Assembly: GCF_021654575.1 (NCBI RefSeq)
Contig: NZ_AP024488.1
Coordinates: 1-64,000, forward strand
DNA: 64,000 bases
Source: Desulfoluna limicola
Lineage (GTDB): Bacteria > Desulfobacterota > Desulfobacteria > Desulfobacterales > Desulfolunaceae
Direction: 5' to 3'
Below are positions 52,785 through 61,730 of this stretch, one piece after another. Each line of letters opens with the position of its first letter. Position 1 is the stretch's first letter. Under the pieces are notes generated by a model. It was given only the letters and a program-made list of their open reading frames with translations, did not search any database and was not told the origin of the DNA. Both the position numbers and the translations under genes were made by a program.

Positions 52785-53789
52785 TCACGCTTTGATTCCT
52801 TCAATGATGGCGGTGCCCTTGGGGCTGCCGTAGTCGATGCGGCGGATGGCGGTGAGGCCCACGTTCTCCATCATGGCTCCAAGTTCCGAGTAGCTGTAGG
52901 CCCTGCCTTTGTCGGTGACAGCCAGCATGTTGAGGCTGAAAAGGGCGGGGAAGAGGGGGCTGTCCTTTGTGTCGTCCAGTATGAACTCATGGATGAGGAG
53001 TTTGCCCCCGGGATGGAGAACGGCAGCGGTTTTGGCGATGATGCGTTGACTCTCATCCTCCCCTTCGCCATGGAGGATGTGGGAGAGCCATGCGGCATCG
53101 AAGGCGTCGCTTTCGTGGAAGTTGTTTTTGATGAAATCAAAGGGGGTAAACCCCACGCGGTCGCCCATGAGGTGTTTTTCGATAATGCGTAAGGCAAAGG
53201 GCTCGGTGCCGGCCAGATCGTAGACCCAGGCTTTAAGCTGGGGGTATTTTTTGCAGAAGTGAATGGCGTAGGTGCCGGGGCCGCCCCCCAGGTCCAGGAG
53301 GGTGGAGCAGTTGGAGAGGTCCACGGCATCTGCAACGGCCGGGGCTGAAAAGGATGCATTGTTGTACATCCCGAGAAGGAAGCTCTCCTGCTCCTCTTTG
53401 CTTCGGTCTCTCATTTCATTTTTAACGGGGGCACCGTTAAGGACCGCCTCATCCAGTTGTTGCCATGACGCCACCAGGTGATGGTGGTGCATGAGGATGT
53501 GGCCGATATAGTCGGGTGATTCCCGGGTGAGGTATGTGAGGGCAAAGGGCGGGTTGGCATATGTGTCTTCTTTTTTTTGAAGAAGCCCCATGGCCGAAAG
53601 GGCGTCGAGGAGGATCCCAAGCCCTCTGGGGTTGCCGTGGATTCTCTTGGCGACCTCCCGGGCGGTGATGGCCTCCCCGCCGATGACGGTGAAAATGCCG
53701 AGTTTCACTCCGGTGTGGATGGTGCAGCTTCTCCAGTAAGCTCCGGATGTTTCCATCAATAAGCCTGGGTTCCATTGAGAATCGGACAT
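52785..53789 (-). CDS. SAM-dependent O-methyltransferase (family 2 type)
   Basis: The 334 aa have an N-terminal winged-helix dimerisation domain (about 15-105, VIGGEAITAREVAKRIHGNPRGLGILLDALSAMGLL) and a Rossmann methyltransferase domain. Motif I is LLDLGGGPGTYAIHF (near 168), with later DAAWLSHILHGEGEDESQRI and LLIHEFILDD. This pattern fits acetylserotonin/BchU-type methyltransferases acting on small hydroxylated molecules. AGGAGAG precedes the ATG. The substrate cannot be read from the context. Confidence 0.87.
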   Translation of the reverse strand: MSDSQWNPGLLMETSGAYWRSCTIHTGVKLGIFTVIGGEAITAREVAKRIHGNPRGLGILLDALSAMGLLQKKEDTYANPPFALTYLTRESPDYIGHILMHHHHLVASWQQLDEAVLNGAPVKNEMRDRSKEEQESFLLGMYNNASFSAPAVADAVDLSNCSTLLDLGGGPGTYAIHFCKKYPQLKAWVYDLAGTEPFALRIIEKHLMGDRVGFTPFDFIKNNFHESDAFDAAWLSHILHGEGEDESQRIIAKTAAVLHPGGKLLIHEFILDDTKDSPLFPALFSLNMLAVTDKGRAYSYSELGAMMENVGLTAIRRIDYGSPKGTAIIEGIKA

Positions 53790-54393
53790 GGTGCTCTCTC
53801 CTGGGCTATAGGGGTTATACGGGGAGATGGTGGTGTATTCTATACTGATTGCGGCAGGTTGTCGAGATATGAAGGCTGCTGTGGGCGTTGGCGTGTATGG
53901 CGGAGGTGTAAGGGGTGTATCAACGGATTATATCTTTCTACCAATGAGTTGTAAAATGGCATAGGCAATGAAATGGTCCGGCAAGTTGCCTCTAATCAAG
54001 AGCTGGTATAGTGTGTTGGGAATTGTTTAATCGTCTGTGTTCATTGAATGATCACATTTAAGCAATGCATGGGCGGGTCTGAGAGAATGCGGGTTTTCCA
54101 TAATGATGTCCTGTCAACATATGGTGTACATTTCGATCCATTCAACCACGAGGTGGTCGCCTGGACTGTGTGCGGTCCCTTGACGGGTGTCATGCAGCAG
54201 CCTCTTTTTTTTACGGACTCACCTGATTGTAAGAACACCGCAGGTTTTTCTCTTTTCGTGCGTTGTACGTGCGGGGAAATCCTTTTGATAGCGAGGCCAT
54301 AGGAAACCTTGGGCTTCGCCCATTCTGGCGCTTTTGCAGGGGCGATACGATCGTTCTCATGCAGTATTTATAATTATTCAAGGAGTAAACAAC
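53790..54393. other. Intergenic, nothing firm
   Basis: About 604 bp upstream of the fusion gene. An 84-codon reading frame (54048-54302) lacks any family similarity that I recognise. No repeat-family copy or clear promoter. Confidence 0.35.
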
Positions 54394-56751
54394 GTGAAAC
54401 AGAACATTCTCGTCGGGCTGATGCTTCTGGCATTGTGCATCATCCCTCAGTTCGGGTGGGCCGCCCCCAGGCAAAACCTTACCCTGGGGCTGGTGGCGGA
54501 TGAGACGGGTGGGGAGATGGCAGAATTTCTGGCCATGGTTCACCGGGAGATCAACTCTCTGGCAGGGGCCAGGTACACCTTCACCTTAGGGGGGACCAAG
54601 GGAGGGGCTATTCACTGGAACGCCGAAGAGGCCCTTGCCCTTTATCAGAAGCTGGCGGCGGATCCTGAGGTTGACCTTATCGTGAGCCTTGGCGTGGTGA
54701 GTTCGTCTGTTATCACCAAAGCCGGACCGTATCCCAAACCCGTGGTTGCCGTGGGTATTATAGACCCTGCTCTTCAAGGGGTGAAGAAGGGGGACGGCAA
54801 TCGGTCTGGCGTGAAGAACTTGACTTACATTCATTTTAATCGCTCGATTCTCCGTGACCTCACCCTGTTTCACAAACTGGTTCCGTTTAAGGACGTGGGG
54901 ATTGTTTTTGACCCTGCCGTGACGGATGTGATGAAGGAAAAAAAGGGAGCCCTTGCAAAGGCCCACAATGGGAAATCCGGATACCGTGTTGTCTCATCCA
55001 GCAAGGGGGTGAACGAAATCCTTGAGGAACTGTCCGGGGTGGACGCGGTTTATATCGGGTACATGGGGGCCCAGGAGGAGACGGGGCGTCCGGCCCTGGT
55101 GAAGGTCTTGAACGAAATGAAAATCCCCACCTTTGGCTCATCGGTTCGGGATGTGCGGCAAGGCATGCTGGCTGCTGCGGCTCCCGAGGGGACCACGGCC
55201 CGTATGGCCCGTCGGGTTGCCTTGAACATTGACGGGTGGGTCGGGGGGGACAAGCTCTCTGAGCTTCCGGTGAACCTTGATTTTAAAGAGGCTCTGACCG
55301 TGAACATGGACACGGCTCGGCTCATTGGGTTTTCCCCCTCCTTTGACATTCTCTCCCAGGCGGAACTTCTGGGGGATCTGCAACCCCCCGGGGTCTATTA
55401 TACCCTCCCGGATGCGGTGAACCTGGCGCTTGTGTCCAACCATGACCTTCGTATCAACACCTTTGATGTGAAACAGGCCGAAGAGGCCGTTAGAAAGGCG
55501 GGCACCTCGTTTCTGCCCGATGTAAAGCTTGTGGGGTCTCAGGTGTTTGTGGATGAGGATGTGGCCGCGACCTCTGCGAACACCCAGGCGGAGAGAACAA
55601 CATCCGGCAAGGCTGTGGTGGAGCAGCTTCTTTATTCCGACGAGGCCTTTGGGGTCATCTCCAGCCAGAAGGAGCTGCTGGAGGCGGAACGCCATACGCG
55701 GGAAGCGTTGGTGCTGGACACGGTGTACAACACAACGGTGGCCTTTACCGACCTTCTCAAAGCCAGAACGGAAGAGACAATTCAGATGGAGAACGTTGCC
55801 CTACTCAAGAAAAACCTCTCCATAGCCAAACAGCGTGAGGCGGCAGGGGCCACAGGGCCTGGCGATGCCTTCAGCTGGGAGAGTCGCCTTGCCACGGGAC
55901 GGGCAGCCCTTTCTACCGCTCGGGCCGCGGTCAATGCATCCTCAAGGAACCTGAACCTGATCATGGGGGTGCCCATGGATCAGGAGACCCGCGCCCTGGA
56001 TACGGGCCTTGATGCGTTTATGGATGCGAGCTATCTCAGCAGCGCCAAGGGGCAAGTGACCAACCCGGAAGGGTTTGAAGTCTACCTTCGCTTTCTTGTG
56101 GACGAGGCGGTGAAAAACGCCCCGGAACTGGCATCCATCGATCGCAATATTGCCGCCATTCAGCGGCGGGTGACGGTTCTCAATAGGAAGAATTGGGTGC
56201 CCACGGTGAGTGCCTCCGGTTCCTGGAACCGTGATTTTGACCGGGGAGGCATCGGGTCAGAGGACAGCCCGTCGTACCATGAGGAGAGCTGGAACGCCGG
56301 GGTTAATGTCACCTGGCCCCTGTTTGCCAAGGGGGAGAACCGTGTTGAGCTTGCCCAGGAACGCCTTGCCCTGAAGCAATTGGAAGAGCGGAAACGAAAG
56401 TCGGTGAAATCCATCGAGTTGTCCGTGCGTGTTGCCCTGCTTGAAACCATCACCCGTTATGTCAACCGGGAACAGGCGGTCCGCTCGGATGAGTATGCCA
56501 AGAAGAGCCTGGAGATTATTGCCGACTCCTATGCCAAGGGAAGGGCGTCCCTCACGGACCTTGTGGAGGCTCAGAACTCCTCTCTCAACGCGGGGCTGGC
56601 CGCAACAAACGCCATCTATGAACAGGTGACGGCGTTGCTGCAGCTTGAACGAGCCGTCGGGGAGATGTCCCTGGTCTCCGATCCCTCGGAGCTGGAGGAT
56701 TTCACGCGTCGTGCTCATGCGTTGTTTGCCCAAGTGCCGGAAACCAATTAA
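54394..56751 (+). CDS. ABC_sub_bind-TolC fusion, outer-membrane component of an RND system
   Basis: A 785 aa protein starting at GTG 54394, eight bases after AGGAG. A signal peptide ends near Ala24. Residues about 28-328 form a two-lobed ABC_sub_bind (TrpX-like) periplasmic binding domain (LGLVADETGGEM, DLIVSLGVVSSS, VDAVYIGYMG, IPTFGSSVRDVRQGMLAAAAPEGTTARMA). Residues about 333-785 form a TolC-type outer-membrane efflux domain with two OEP repeats. The MFP and RND permease genes follow. The binding domain may sense or capture a solute for the pump. No ABC permease or ATPase gene adjoins it. Both halves are in one uninterrupted frame, so this is a true fusion. Confidence 0.88.
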   Translation: MKQNILVGLMLLALCIIPQFGWAAPRQNLTLGLVADETGGEMAEFLAMVHREINSLAGARYTFTLGGTKGGAIHWNAEEALALYQKLAADPEVDLIVSLGVVSSSVITKAGPYPKPVVAVGIIDPALQGVKKGDGNRSGVKNLTYIHFNRSILRDLTLFHKLVPFKDVGIVFDPAVTDVMKEKKGALAKAHNGKSGYRVVSSSKGVNEILEELSGVDAVYIGYMGAQEETGRPALVKVLNEMKIPTFGSSVRDVRQGMLAAAAPEGTTARMARRVALNIDGWVGGDKLSELPVNLDFKEALTVNMDTARLIGFSPSFDILSQAELLGDLQPPGVYYTLPDAVNLALVSNHDLRINTFDVKQAEEAVRKAGTSFLPDVKLVGSQVFVDEDVAATSANTQAERTTSGKAVVEQLLYSDEAFGVISSQKELLEAERHTREALVLDTVYNTTVAFTDLLKARTEETIQMENVALLKKNLSIAKQREAAGATGPGDAFSWESRLATGRAALSTARAAVNASSRNLNLIMGVPMDQETRALDTGLDAFMDASYLSSAKGQVTNPEGFEVYLRFLVDEAVKNAPELASIDRNIAAIQRRVTVLNRKNWVPTVSASGSWNRDFDRGGIGSEDSPSYHEESWNAGVNVTWPLFAKGENRVELAQERLALKQLEERKRKSVKSIELSVRVALLETITRYVNREQAVRSDEYAKKSLEIIADSYAKGRASLTDLVEAQNSSLNAGLAATNAIYEQVTALLQLERAVGEMSLVSDPSELEDFTRRAHALFAQVPETN

Positions 56752-56830
56752 CTCTTTGAATGCACTGCGTTCATACGAAGCAATAGAATCAATATTCGCA
56801 GCAGCAGGCTGCGATCACGGGGGAAGACCT

Positions 56831-57928
56831 ATGGGATGGAACAAGAAGGTACTGTGTTTAACGGCTGCTGGGCTGCTGGCTGGCATGGCTGGTTGCAGCG
56901 GTGATAAGGCGCAGGAGGTCGAGGTGATCCGGCCTGTGCGGTTTAAGGTGGTGACTGAGGCTCCGATCCAGGTGGAGCGACGCTTTTCCGGTATCACCAA
57001 GGCTGGAGAGGTTGTGCGCATGAGCTTCCGAACCGGGGGGAAGGTAGAGACCCTGGAGGTGGCCGTGGGCGACAGGGTGAGGCTGGGGCAGGTGATTGCC
57101 ACCCTGGACAACCGCGATGCCAGGCTGAACCTTGAAAAGGCCTTGGTTGCCCTGGAAAACTCCCGAATCCAGAGTGAGAACGCCCGGTCCAACCTGAATC
57201 GTGTCAGGGCTCTTTATGAAAACAACAACGAGCCGCTGAGCGAGTATGAAAAGGCCCGGGACAGCTATGCCAATGCCTCGGCCACGTACAATGCGGACAA
57301 GCGAGGTGCTCAGCTTTTAAAACGTGAGTTGGCCTACTACACCCTTACGGCCCCCATGGACGGGATTATCACGTCCCGCGTTGTGGAGGCCAACGAGAAT
57401 GTCTCCTCGGGCCAGGAGGTGGCGGTGATACAGTCCAGTGACTCCATTGAGGTCGAAACAGGGATACCTGAGCTCTGGATTCCCCATATCCGCCGGGGGC
57501 AGGCGGTGAGCATCGCTTATCCTTCCATGCCGGAAACGCGCTTTGAAGGGCGGGTGACGGAGGTGGCGTTTGAGTCGGACAAGGAGACCCACACCTACCC
57601 CGTGACCCTGTCCATGGAAGGGGCCGGGGCTGACATTCGTCCGGGCATGCCGGCCTCCGTTATTTTTGAATTTGACAAGAACGTGGCAGGAACAATGCTT
57701 CTCGTGTCGGCCCATGCCGTGGCCAAGGATTATGACGGGTACTTCGTCTATACCGTGGAAGAGACAGGCAAAGGGGAGGGCGTGGTGAGGAAACGACGCG
57801 TCACCGTCGGCCGGATGATCACCGAGGGGTTTGAAATCGCAAGCGGCCTTCAGGTCGGCGAGAAGGTCGTGACGGCTGGGGTCTCTTTCCTTACAGATGG
57901 CAAAAAAGTGAAGCTGATTTCTCAATAA
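56831..57928 (+). CDS. RND efflux membrane fusion lipoprotein
   Basis: A 365 aa adaptor. ATG 56831 follows GGGGGAAG. The lipoprotein signal is LLAGMAGC, so Cys22 is acylated. It has a lipoyl domain (MSFRTGGKVETLEVAVGDRVRLGQVIATLDNRDA), a short helical hairpin (about 100-150), a lipoyl return with LTAPMDGIITSRVVEANENVSSGQEVAVIQS, and beta-barrel and C-terminal domains. It starts 80 bp after the fusion gene and 52 bp before the permease; the three form one operon. Confidence 0.92.
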   Translation: MGWNKKVLCLTAAGLLAGMAGCSGDKAQEVEVIRPVRFKVVTEAPIQVERRFSGITKAGEVVRMSFRTGGKVETLEVAVGDRVRLGQVIATLDNRDARLNLEKALVALENSRIQSENARSNLNRVRALYENNNEPLSEYEKARDSYANASATYNADKRGAQLLKRELAYYTLTAPMDGIITSRVVEANENVSSGQEVAVIQSSDSIEVETGIPELWIPHIRRGQAVSIAYPSMPETRFEGRVTEVAFESDKETHTYPVTLSMEGAGADIRPGMPASVIFEFDKNVAGTMLLVSAHAVAKDYDGYFVYTVEETGKGEGVVRKRRVTVGRMITEGFEIASGLQVGEKVVTAGVSFLTDGKKVKLISQ

Positions 57929-57980
57929 GCAAGGATCACGGGAGCCCCGGAGACAGGGGGTGCCCATCAGGATGCAAACT

Positions 57981-60900
57981 ATGATTACGCGATTTTCAAT
58001 TAAAAACAGTGTGCTGGTGTATACCGTGCTGGTGATGCTATTTCTTTCCGGGCTCACCATCTTCAACAGCCTTCCACGCGATGACATGCCTCCTTTTCTG
58101 ATCCGGGTGATCAACGTGGTCACCACCTACCCGGGGGCATCCCCTGAACGGGTGGAGAACCTTATCACCGACCAGATTGAAAAGGCCGTGCAGGAAGTGC
58201 CGGAAGTGGACTTCATCACCAGCGAGTCACGCACCGGCATCTCCATTGTCAACATCAGCCTTTTGGAGTCCACCACCGATCTGCAGCCGATTTTCGATCG
58301 GATCCGGCGCAAGGTGGAGGCGGTGGAAGGGGAGCTTCCCGAGGGAACCACGGTGCGTATTGATGATGAGCTGGGAGACGTGTTCGGCGTGATCCTGGGG
58401 ATCATTGCTGACGGCTATACCCCGGCGGAGTTGAAAAACCTGGCCGATGACGTTCGGGACGAAATCATCAAGCTCCCTGCTGTGGCCAAGGTGGAGATTC
58501 AGGGGGCCCAAGAGGAGAGGGTGTTCGTCTCCTTTTCCAACGAGCGACTGGCGGCCATCGGGCTTTCCAAAAACCGTCTGCAGGAAATTATTTCGGCCAC
58601 CAACATCGTGGTGCCCGGTGGGGATATCCTGGCCGACGGCCAGCGTATTATCCTGGAACCCACGGGCAACTTTCAGTCCCTGGATGACCTGGCCCAGATT
58701 GTCATCCTGTCCGAAGGCGGCCGGGTTCTCAAGCTGGGGGACATCGCCGAGATCACCCGAAGCTACACCGACCCCCGGAAGAGCATCGTTAAGATCAATG
58801 GTCGTGAAGGCGTGGCCATCGGCGTGAACCTCATGGCCGGTGGGAATATCATTGACCTGGGAACCCAGGTGGATGCCAAGGTGGCGGAGCTGTTAACAGA
58901 CCTCCCCTACGGTGTGGAGATGCTTCGGGTCGCTTCCCAGGACACGGTGGTGGACAAGTCGGTAAGGGATTTTACCAGCAACCTGGTACAGGCCGTGGTG
59001 ATTGTGTTGCTGACCATGCTGGCATTCCTGGGGCTTCGGACTGGCTTGGTGGTCGCGTCCCTGATCCCGGCAACCATGGTGACCACGCTGCTTCTCATGA
59101 GCTTTGCAGGCGTGGGGCTCAACAAGGTCTCCCTTGCCTCCTTGATTATTGCCCTGGGCATGCTGGTGGACAACGCCATTGTCATGAGTGAGTCGATTCT
59201 GGTCAAAATGGAAGGGGGAGATTCCCCGGTGGATGCGGCCGTTGATTCAGCCCAGGAGCTCTCGGTTCCCCTGTTGACCTCGTCTCTGACCACCTCGGCC
59301 GCCTTTATGGCCTTTTGGCTGGCAGAATCGGTGATGGGGGAGATTATGGGGCAGATTTTTATTGTGCTGACCATCGCCCTACTCTGCTCCTGGGTGTTGA
59401 CCCTGTCCATGGTGGCCCTTTTGTGCATAAAAGCCATCAGAGTGAACACCGAAAGCGAAAAGGTGACCCTGTTTACCCGGTTTGTGGGTCGGTATCGGCT
59501 GTTTCTCGAGGGGAGCCTGAGACGTCCCTGGCTGACCATCGGGGTGATTGTCTCGATCTTTGTGATCTGCCTCGGGATGTTTCGGTTTGTTCCCGTGGTT
59601 TTTATGGCGCCGAGTGACCGGCCCCTGGTGACGGCGAATATCGAGCTCCCCATCGGGGCTGACATTGAACGCACCGAGATGGTTGTCGACGGCATCAGTG
59701 CGTTTATCAGGGAGAACCTTCTCGTCGGGGAATCAGGTGGTGAGGGGGTGGTGAACTGGTCCACCTACACCGGGGAAGGGGCCCCAAAATACGATTTGGG
59801 GTACACAGCCCCGGAATCGAGCCCCAATAACGCCCATATTCTCATCAACACCACCTCCGATGCGGCCAACACCCCGGTCATCGAGAAGGTTCAGAAGTAC
59901 CTCCTCACCACCTGGCCGGATGTCAAGTATAAGGTGTCCCGCCTGGTGAGCGGCGGAGGATCGGCCGATCCGGTGGAAATTCGCATTACCGGTCGAGATG
60001 CCGAGGCGTTGTCCCGGATTGCCGAAGAGGTCAAGAAAAAGCTGGCCACCATTGTCGGGGCCACCAACATCTCAGACGATTGGGGCATGCTCTCCAAAAA
60101 GCTGGTGGTGGAAATCGATCCCATCAAGGCTCAAATGGCAGGGCTTACCAACCAGGATATTGCCGTGGCCCTGGAGGCCGAGCTCACGGGTGCCCGGACC
60201 GGTTCTTACCGTGAAGGGGTGGATGTGATTCCCATCGTCATGCGGGAAATACGATCAGGGGCGCTCACGGTGGAAGATTTGGAGGGGCTCTCCATTACCT
60301 CCCACAGCACAGGGCGAAGCATCCCCTTGACTCAGGTGGCCACCATCGTCACCGGATGGCAGGCGGGCAAAATTTTGCGACGGGACCTGAGTCTCACCAT
60401 GGGTGTCACCTGTGATGTTCAGGCCGGCACAACAGCCAACGAGGTGTTTAAGGCCATCGTTCCCTGGCTGGATGGGGTCAGTGCGACGTGGCCCTCGGGT
60501 TACAGTTATGAACTGGGCGGGGACGCCGAGGGCAGCTCCAAGGCCATGGGGGCTGTGGCGGAAAAGTTGCCCTGGTCCGGGGTGATCATTCTTCTGCTTC
60601 TTATCTGGCAGTTCAACTCCCTGAAAAAGCCCCTTATTATCCTGCTGACCATTCCCCTGGGACTCATCGGGGTGATCATCGGGATGCTCATCACCAGGTC
60701 TTATTTCGGGTTTATGGCTTTTCTGGGGGTGATTTCCCTTGCCGGGATTGTGATCAACAACGCCATTGTCCTCCTCGATCGAATCCGCATCGAAGAGGAC
60801 GAGATGAACAAAGAACCGGCCGTAGCCATAGTGGATGCTGCCTGTCAGAGGTTCCGCCCCATTCTCCTCACCACGGCCACCACCTCCTTCGGGCTTTTGC

Positions 60901-61034
60901 CCCTCTGGCTCGGTGGCGGGATCATGTGGGAGCCCATGGCCATTTCCATTCTCTTTGGCCTGCTCTTCTCCACCGTGCTGACTTTGGTCTTTGTGCCCGT
61001 GATGTACTCGAAGTTTTACGGGGTGCGGTATTAA
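57981..61034 (+). CDS. RND efflux permease
   Basis: Inner-membrane permease of the second tripartite system. From ATG 57981 (AGGA eight bases before) it has 1017 aa; 57960 GTG and 57972 ATG are alternatives. It has the paired N- and C-half topology. TM4 reads IIALGMLVDNAIVMSESIL, with Asp-Asn in place of the Asp-Asp pair of AcrB, and the TM10 equivalent reads SLAGIVINNAIVLLDRI. So the canonical proton relay is partly changed, as in several uncharacterised RND subfamilies. Substrate unknown. Confidence 0.92.
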   Translation: MITRFSIKNSVLVYTVLVMLFLSGLTIFNSLPRDDMPPFLIRVINVVTTYPGASPERVENLITDQIEKAVQEVPEVDFITSESRTGISIVNISLLESTTDLQPIFDRIRRKVEAVEGELPEGTTVRIDDELGDVFGVILGIIADGYTPAELKNLADDVRDEIIKLPAVAKVEIQGAQEERVFVSFSNERLAAIGLSKNRLQEIISATNIVVPGGDILADGQRIILEPTGNFQSLDDLAQIVILSEGGRVLKLGDIAEITRSYTDPRKSIVKINGREGVAIGVNLMAGGNIIDLGTQVDAKVAELLTDLPYGVEMLRVASQDTVVDKSVRDFTSNLVQAVVIVLLTMLAFLGLRTGLVVASLIPATMVTTLLLMSFAGVGLNKVSLASLIIALGMLVDNAIVMSESILVKMEGGDSPVDAAVDSAQELSVPLLTSSLTTSAAFMAFWLAESVMGEIMGQIFIVLTIALLCSWVLTLSMVALLCIKAIRVNTESEKVTLFTRFVGRYRLFLEGSLRRPWLTIGVIVSIFVICLGMFRFVPVVFMAPSDRPLVTANIELPIGADIERTEMVVDGISAFIRENLLVGESGGEGVVNWSTYTGEGAPKYDLGYTAPESSPNNAHILINTTSDAANTPVIEKVQKYLLTTWPDVKYKVSRLVSGGGSADPVEIRITGRDAEALSRIAEEVKKKLATIVGATNISDDWGMLSKKLVVEIDPIKAQMAGLTNQDIAVALEAELTGARTGSYREGVDVIPIVMREIRSGALTVEDLEGLSITSHSTGRSIPLTQVATIVTGWQAGKILRRDLSLTMGVTCDVQAGTTANEVFKAIVPWLDGVSATWPSGYSYELGGDAEGSSKAMGAVAEKLPWSGVIILLLLIWQFNSLKKPLIILLTIPLGLIGVIIGMLITRSYFGFMAFLGVISLAGIVINNAIVLLDRIRIEEDEMNKEPAVAIVDAACQRFRPILLTTATTSFGLLPLWLGGGIMWEPMAISILFGLLFSTVLTLVFVPVMYSKFYGVRY

Positions 61035-61062
61035 CCAGGGGCTGAGCCACTGGCCCCCGGGT

Positions 61063-61124
61063 TGGCGAATGCTTTTTCTCTTCGTTCTTCGGGGCAATCA
61101 CATTCGCTGATGGGCTGCGCCCGT
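61063..61124. repeat. Half of a palindromic element
   Basis: GGCGAATGC...CTTCGTTCTTCGGGG...ACATTCGC and TGATGGGC-tgcGCCC. No terminal repeats. Confidence 0.55.
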
Positions 61125-61238
61125 GAAGCACACGGCTCAGGGCCTAATGTCTCAGCACCGAATGGCACTGAGACCGTGTATCACTGTTACCGTGTTTGTT
61201 CGCCCCCCCCCCTGAGATGATGGCGAAAATGAATAAAA

Positions 61239-61271
61239 AAAAAGGCCCGCCGGGATGGCGGGCCTTTTTTT
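61239..61271. terminator. Bidirectional Rho-independent terminator
   Basis: GGCCCGCC-gggat-GGCGGGCC flanked by A-run on the left and T-run on the right. It can serve the RND operon. Confidence 0.92.
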
Positions 61272-61558
61272 ATGGGTGAGAAAGGAAGCATTTCTTTGCC
61301 AAGGAGTTGGCTATATCATCGGAGGGTTAGGGGGCCTCCGTTGGATTCTTATGTGTGTTGCTTGCAGATGAAACAGGGGGAGTCGTTCATCTGTTAGGTA
61401 TGACTATATCCGGATGTTTTTCTGGGGTCAACAAAAAAATAGGACAATGTGAAAAAAAGTTTGGATAGCCTAATAAAGAGGCCCAAAAAATGAGCCGGAT
61501 GGATGCGGCTCTTACCTGAAGGCGGGTTTCTGTGGTTGGGGCATTCATAAAAGAGAAG

Positions 61559-61585
61559 GGGGAGGCCCTTTGAAAAGGCCTCCCC
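61559..61585. repeat. Inverted repeat, possible MCP 3' hairpin
   Basis: GGGGAGGCC and GGCCTCCCC separated by 9 nt. No T run in either direction, so not a standard terminator. Confidence 0.5.
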
Positions 61586-61656
61586 TGAGATTCTCAACGT
61601 GGATGGACTTGGTGGTCAGCAACTTCCAACGTTCATAAACCGTCCTTGGGTTTTAC

Positions 61657-61719
61657 GAAGGACGGGAGCATTCGTAAGCCGGGTTCCAGGAGTAGCCCCC
61701 CCTGGAACCCAGAGGCTCT
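61657..61719. repeat. Decayed palindromic element
   Basis: ACGAAGGACGGGAGCATTCG followed by GGGTTCCAGG...CCTGGAACCC hairpin and AGAGGC. Similar in order to 29899-29999. Confidence 0.45.
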
Positions 61720-61730
61720 GGTTTTTGCCG

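Larger units (their letters stand above)
61035..61730. other. Intergenic stretch between convergent genes
   Basis: Half repeat at 61063-61124, strong bidirectional terminator at 61239-61271, a 9 bp-stem hairpin at 61559-61585 and a decayed repeat at 61657-61719. No ORF. Confidence 0.6.

Noticed and set aside
54048..54302. 84 aa ORF upstream of the TolC fusion gene
   Set aside because: No family similarity recognised and no clear ribosome binding site; probably leader DNA.
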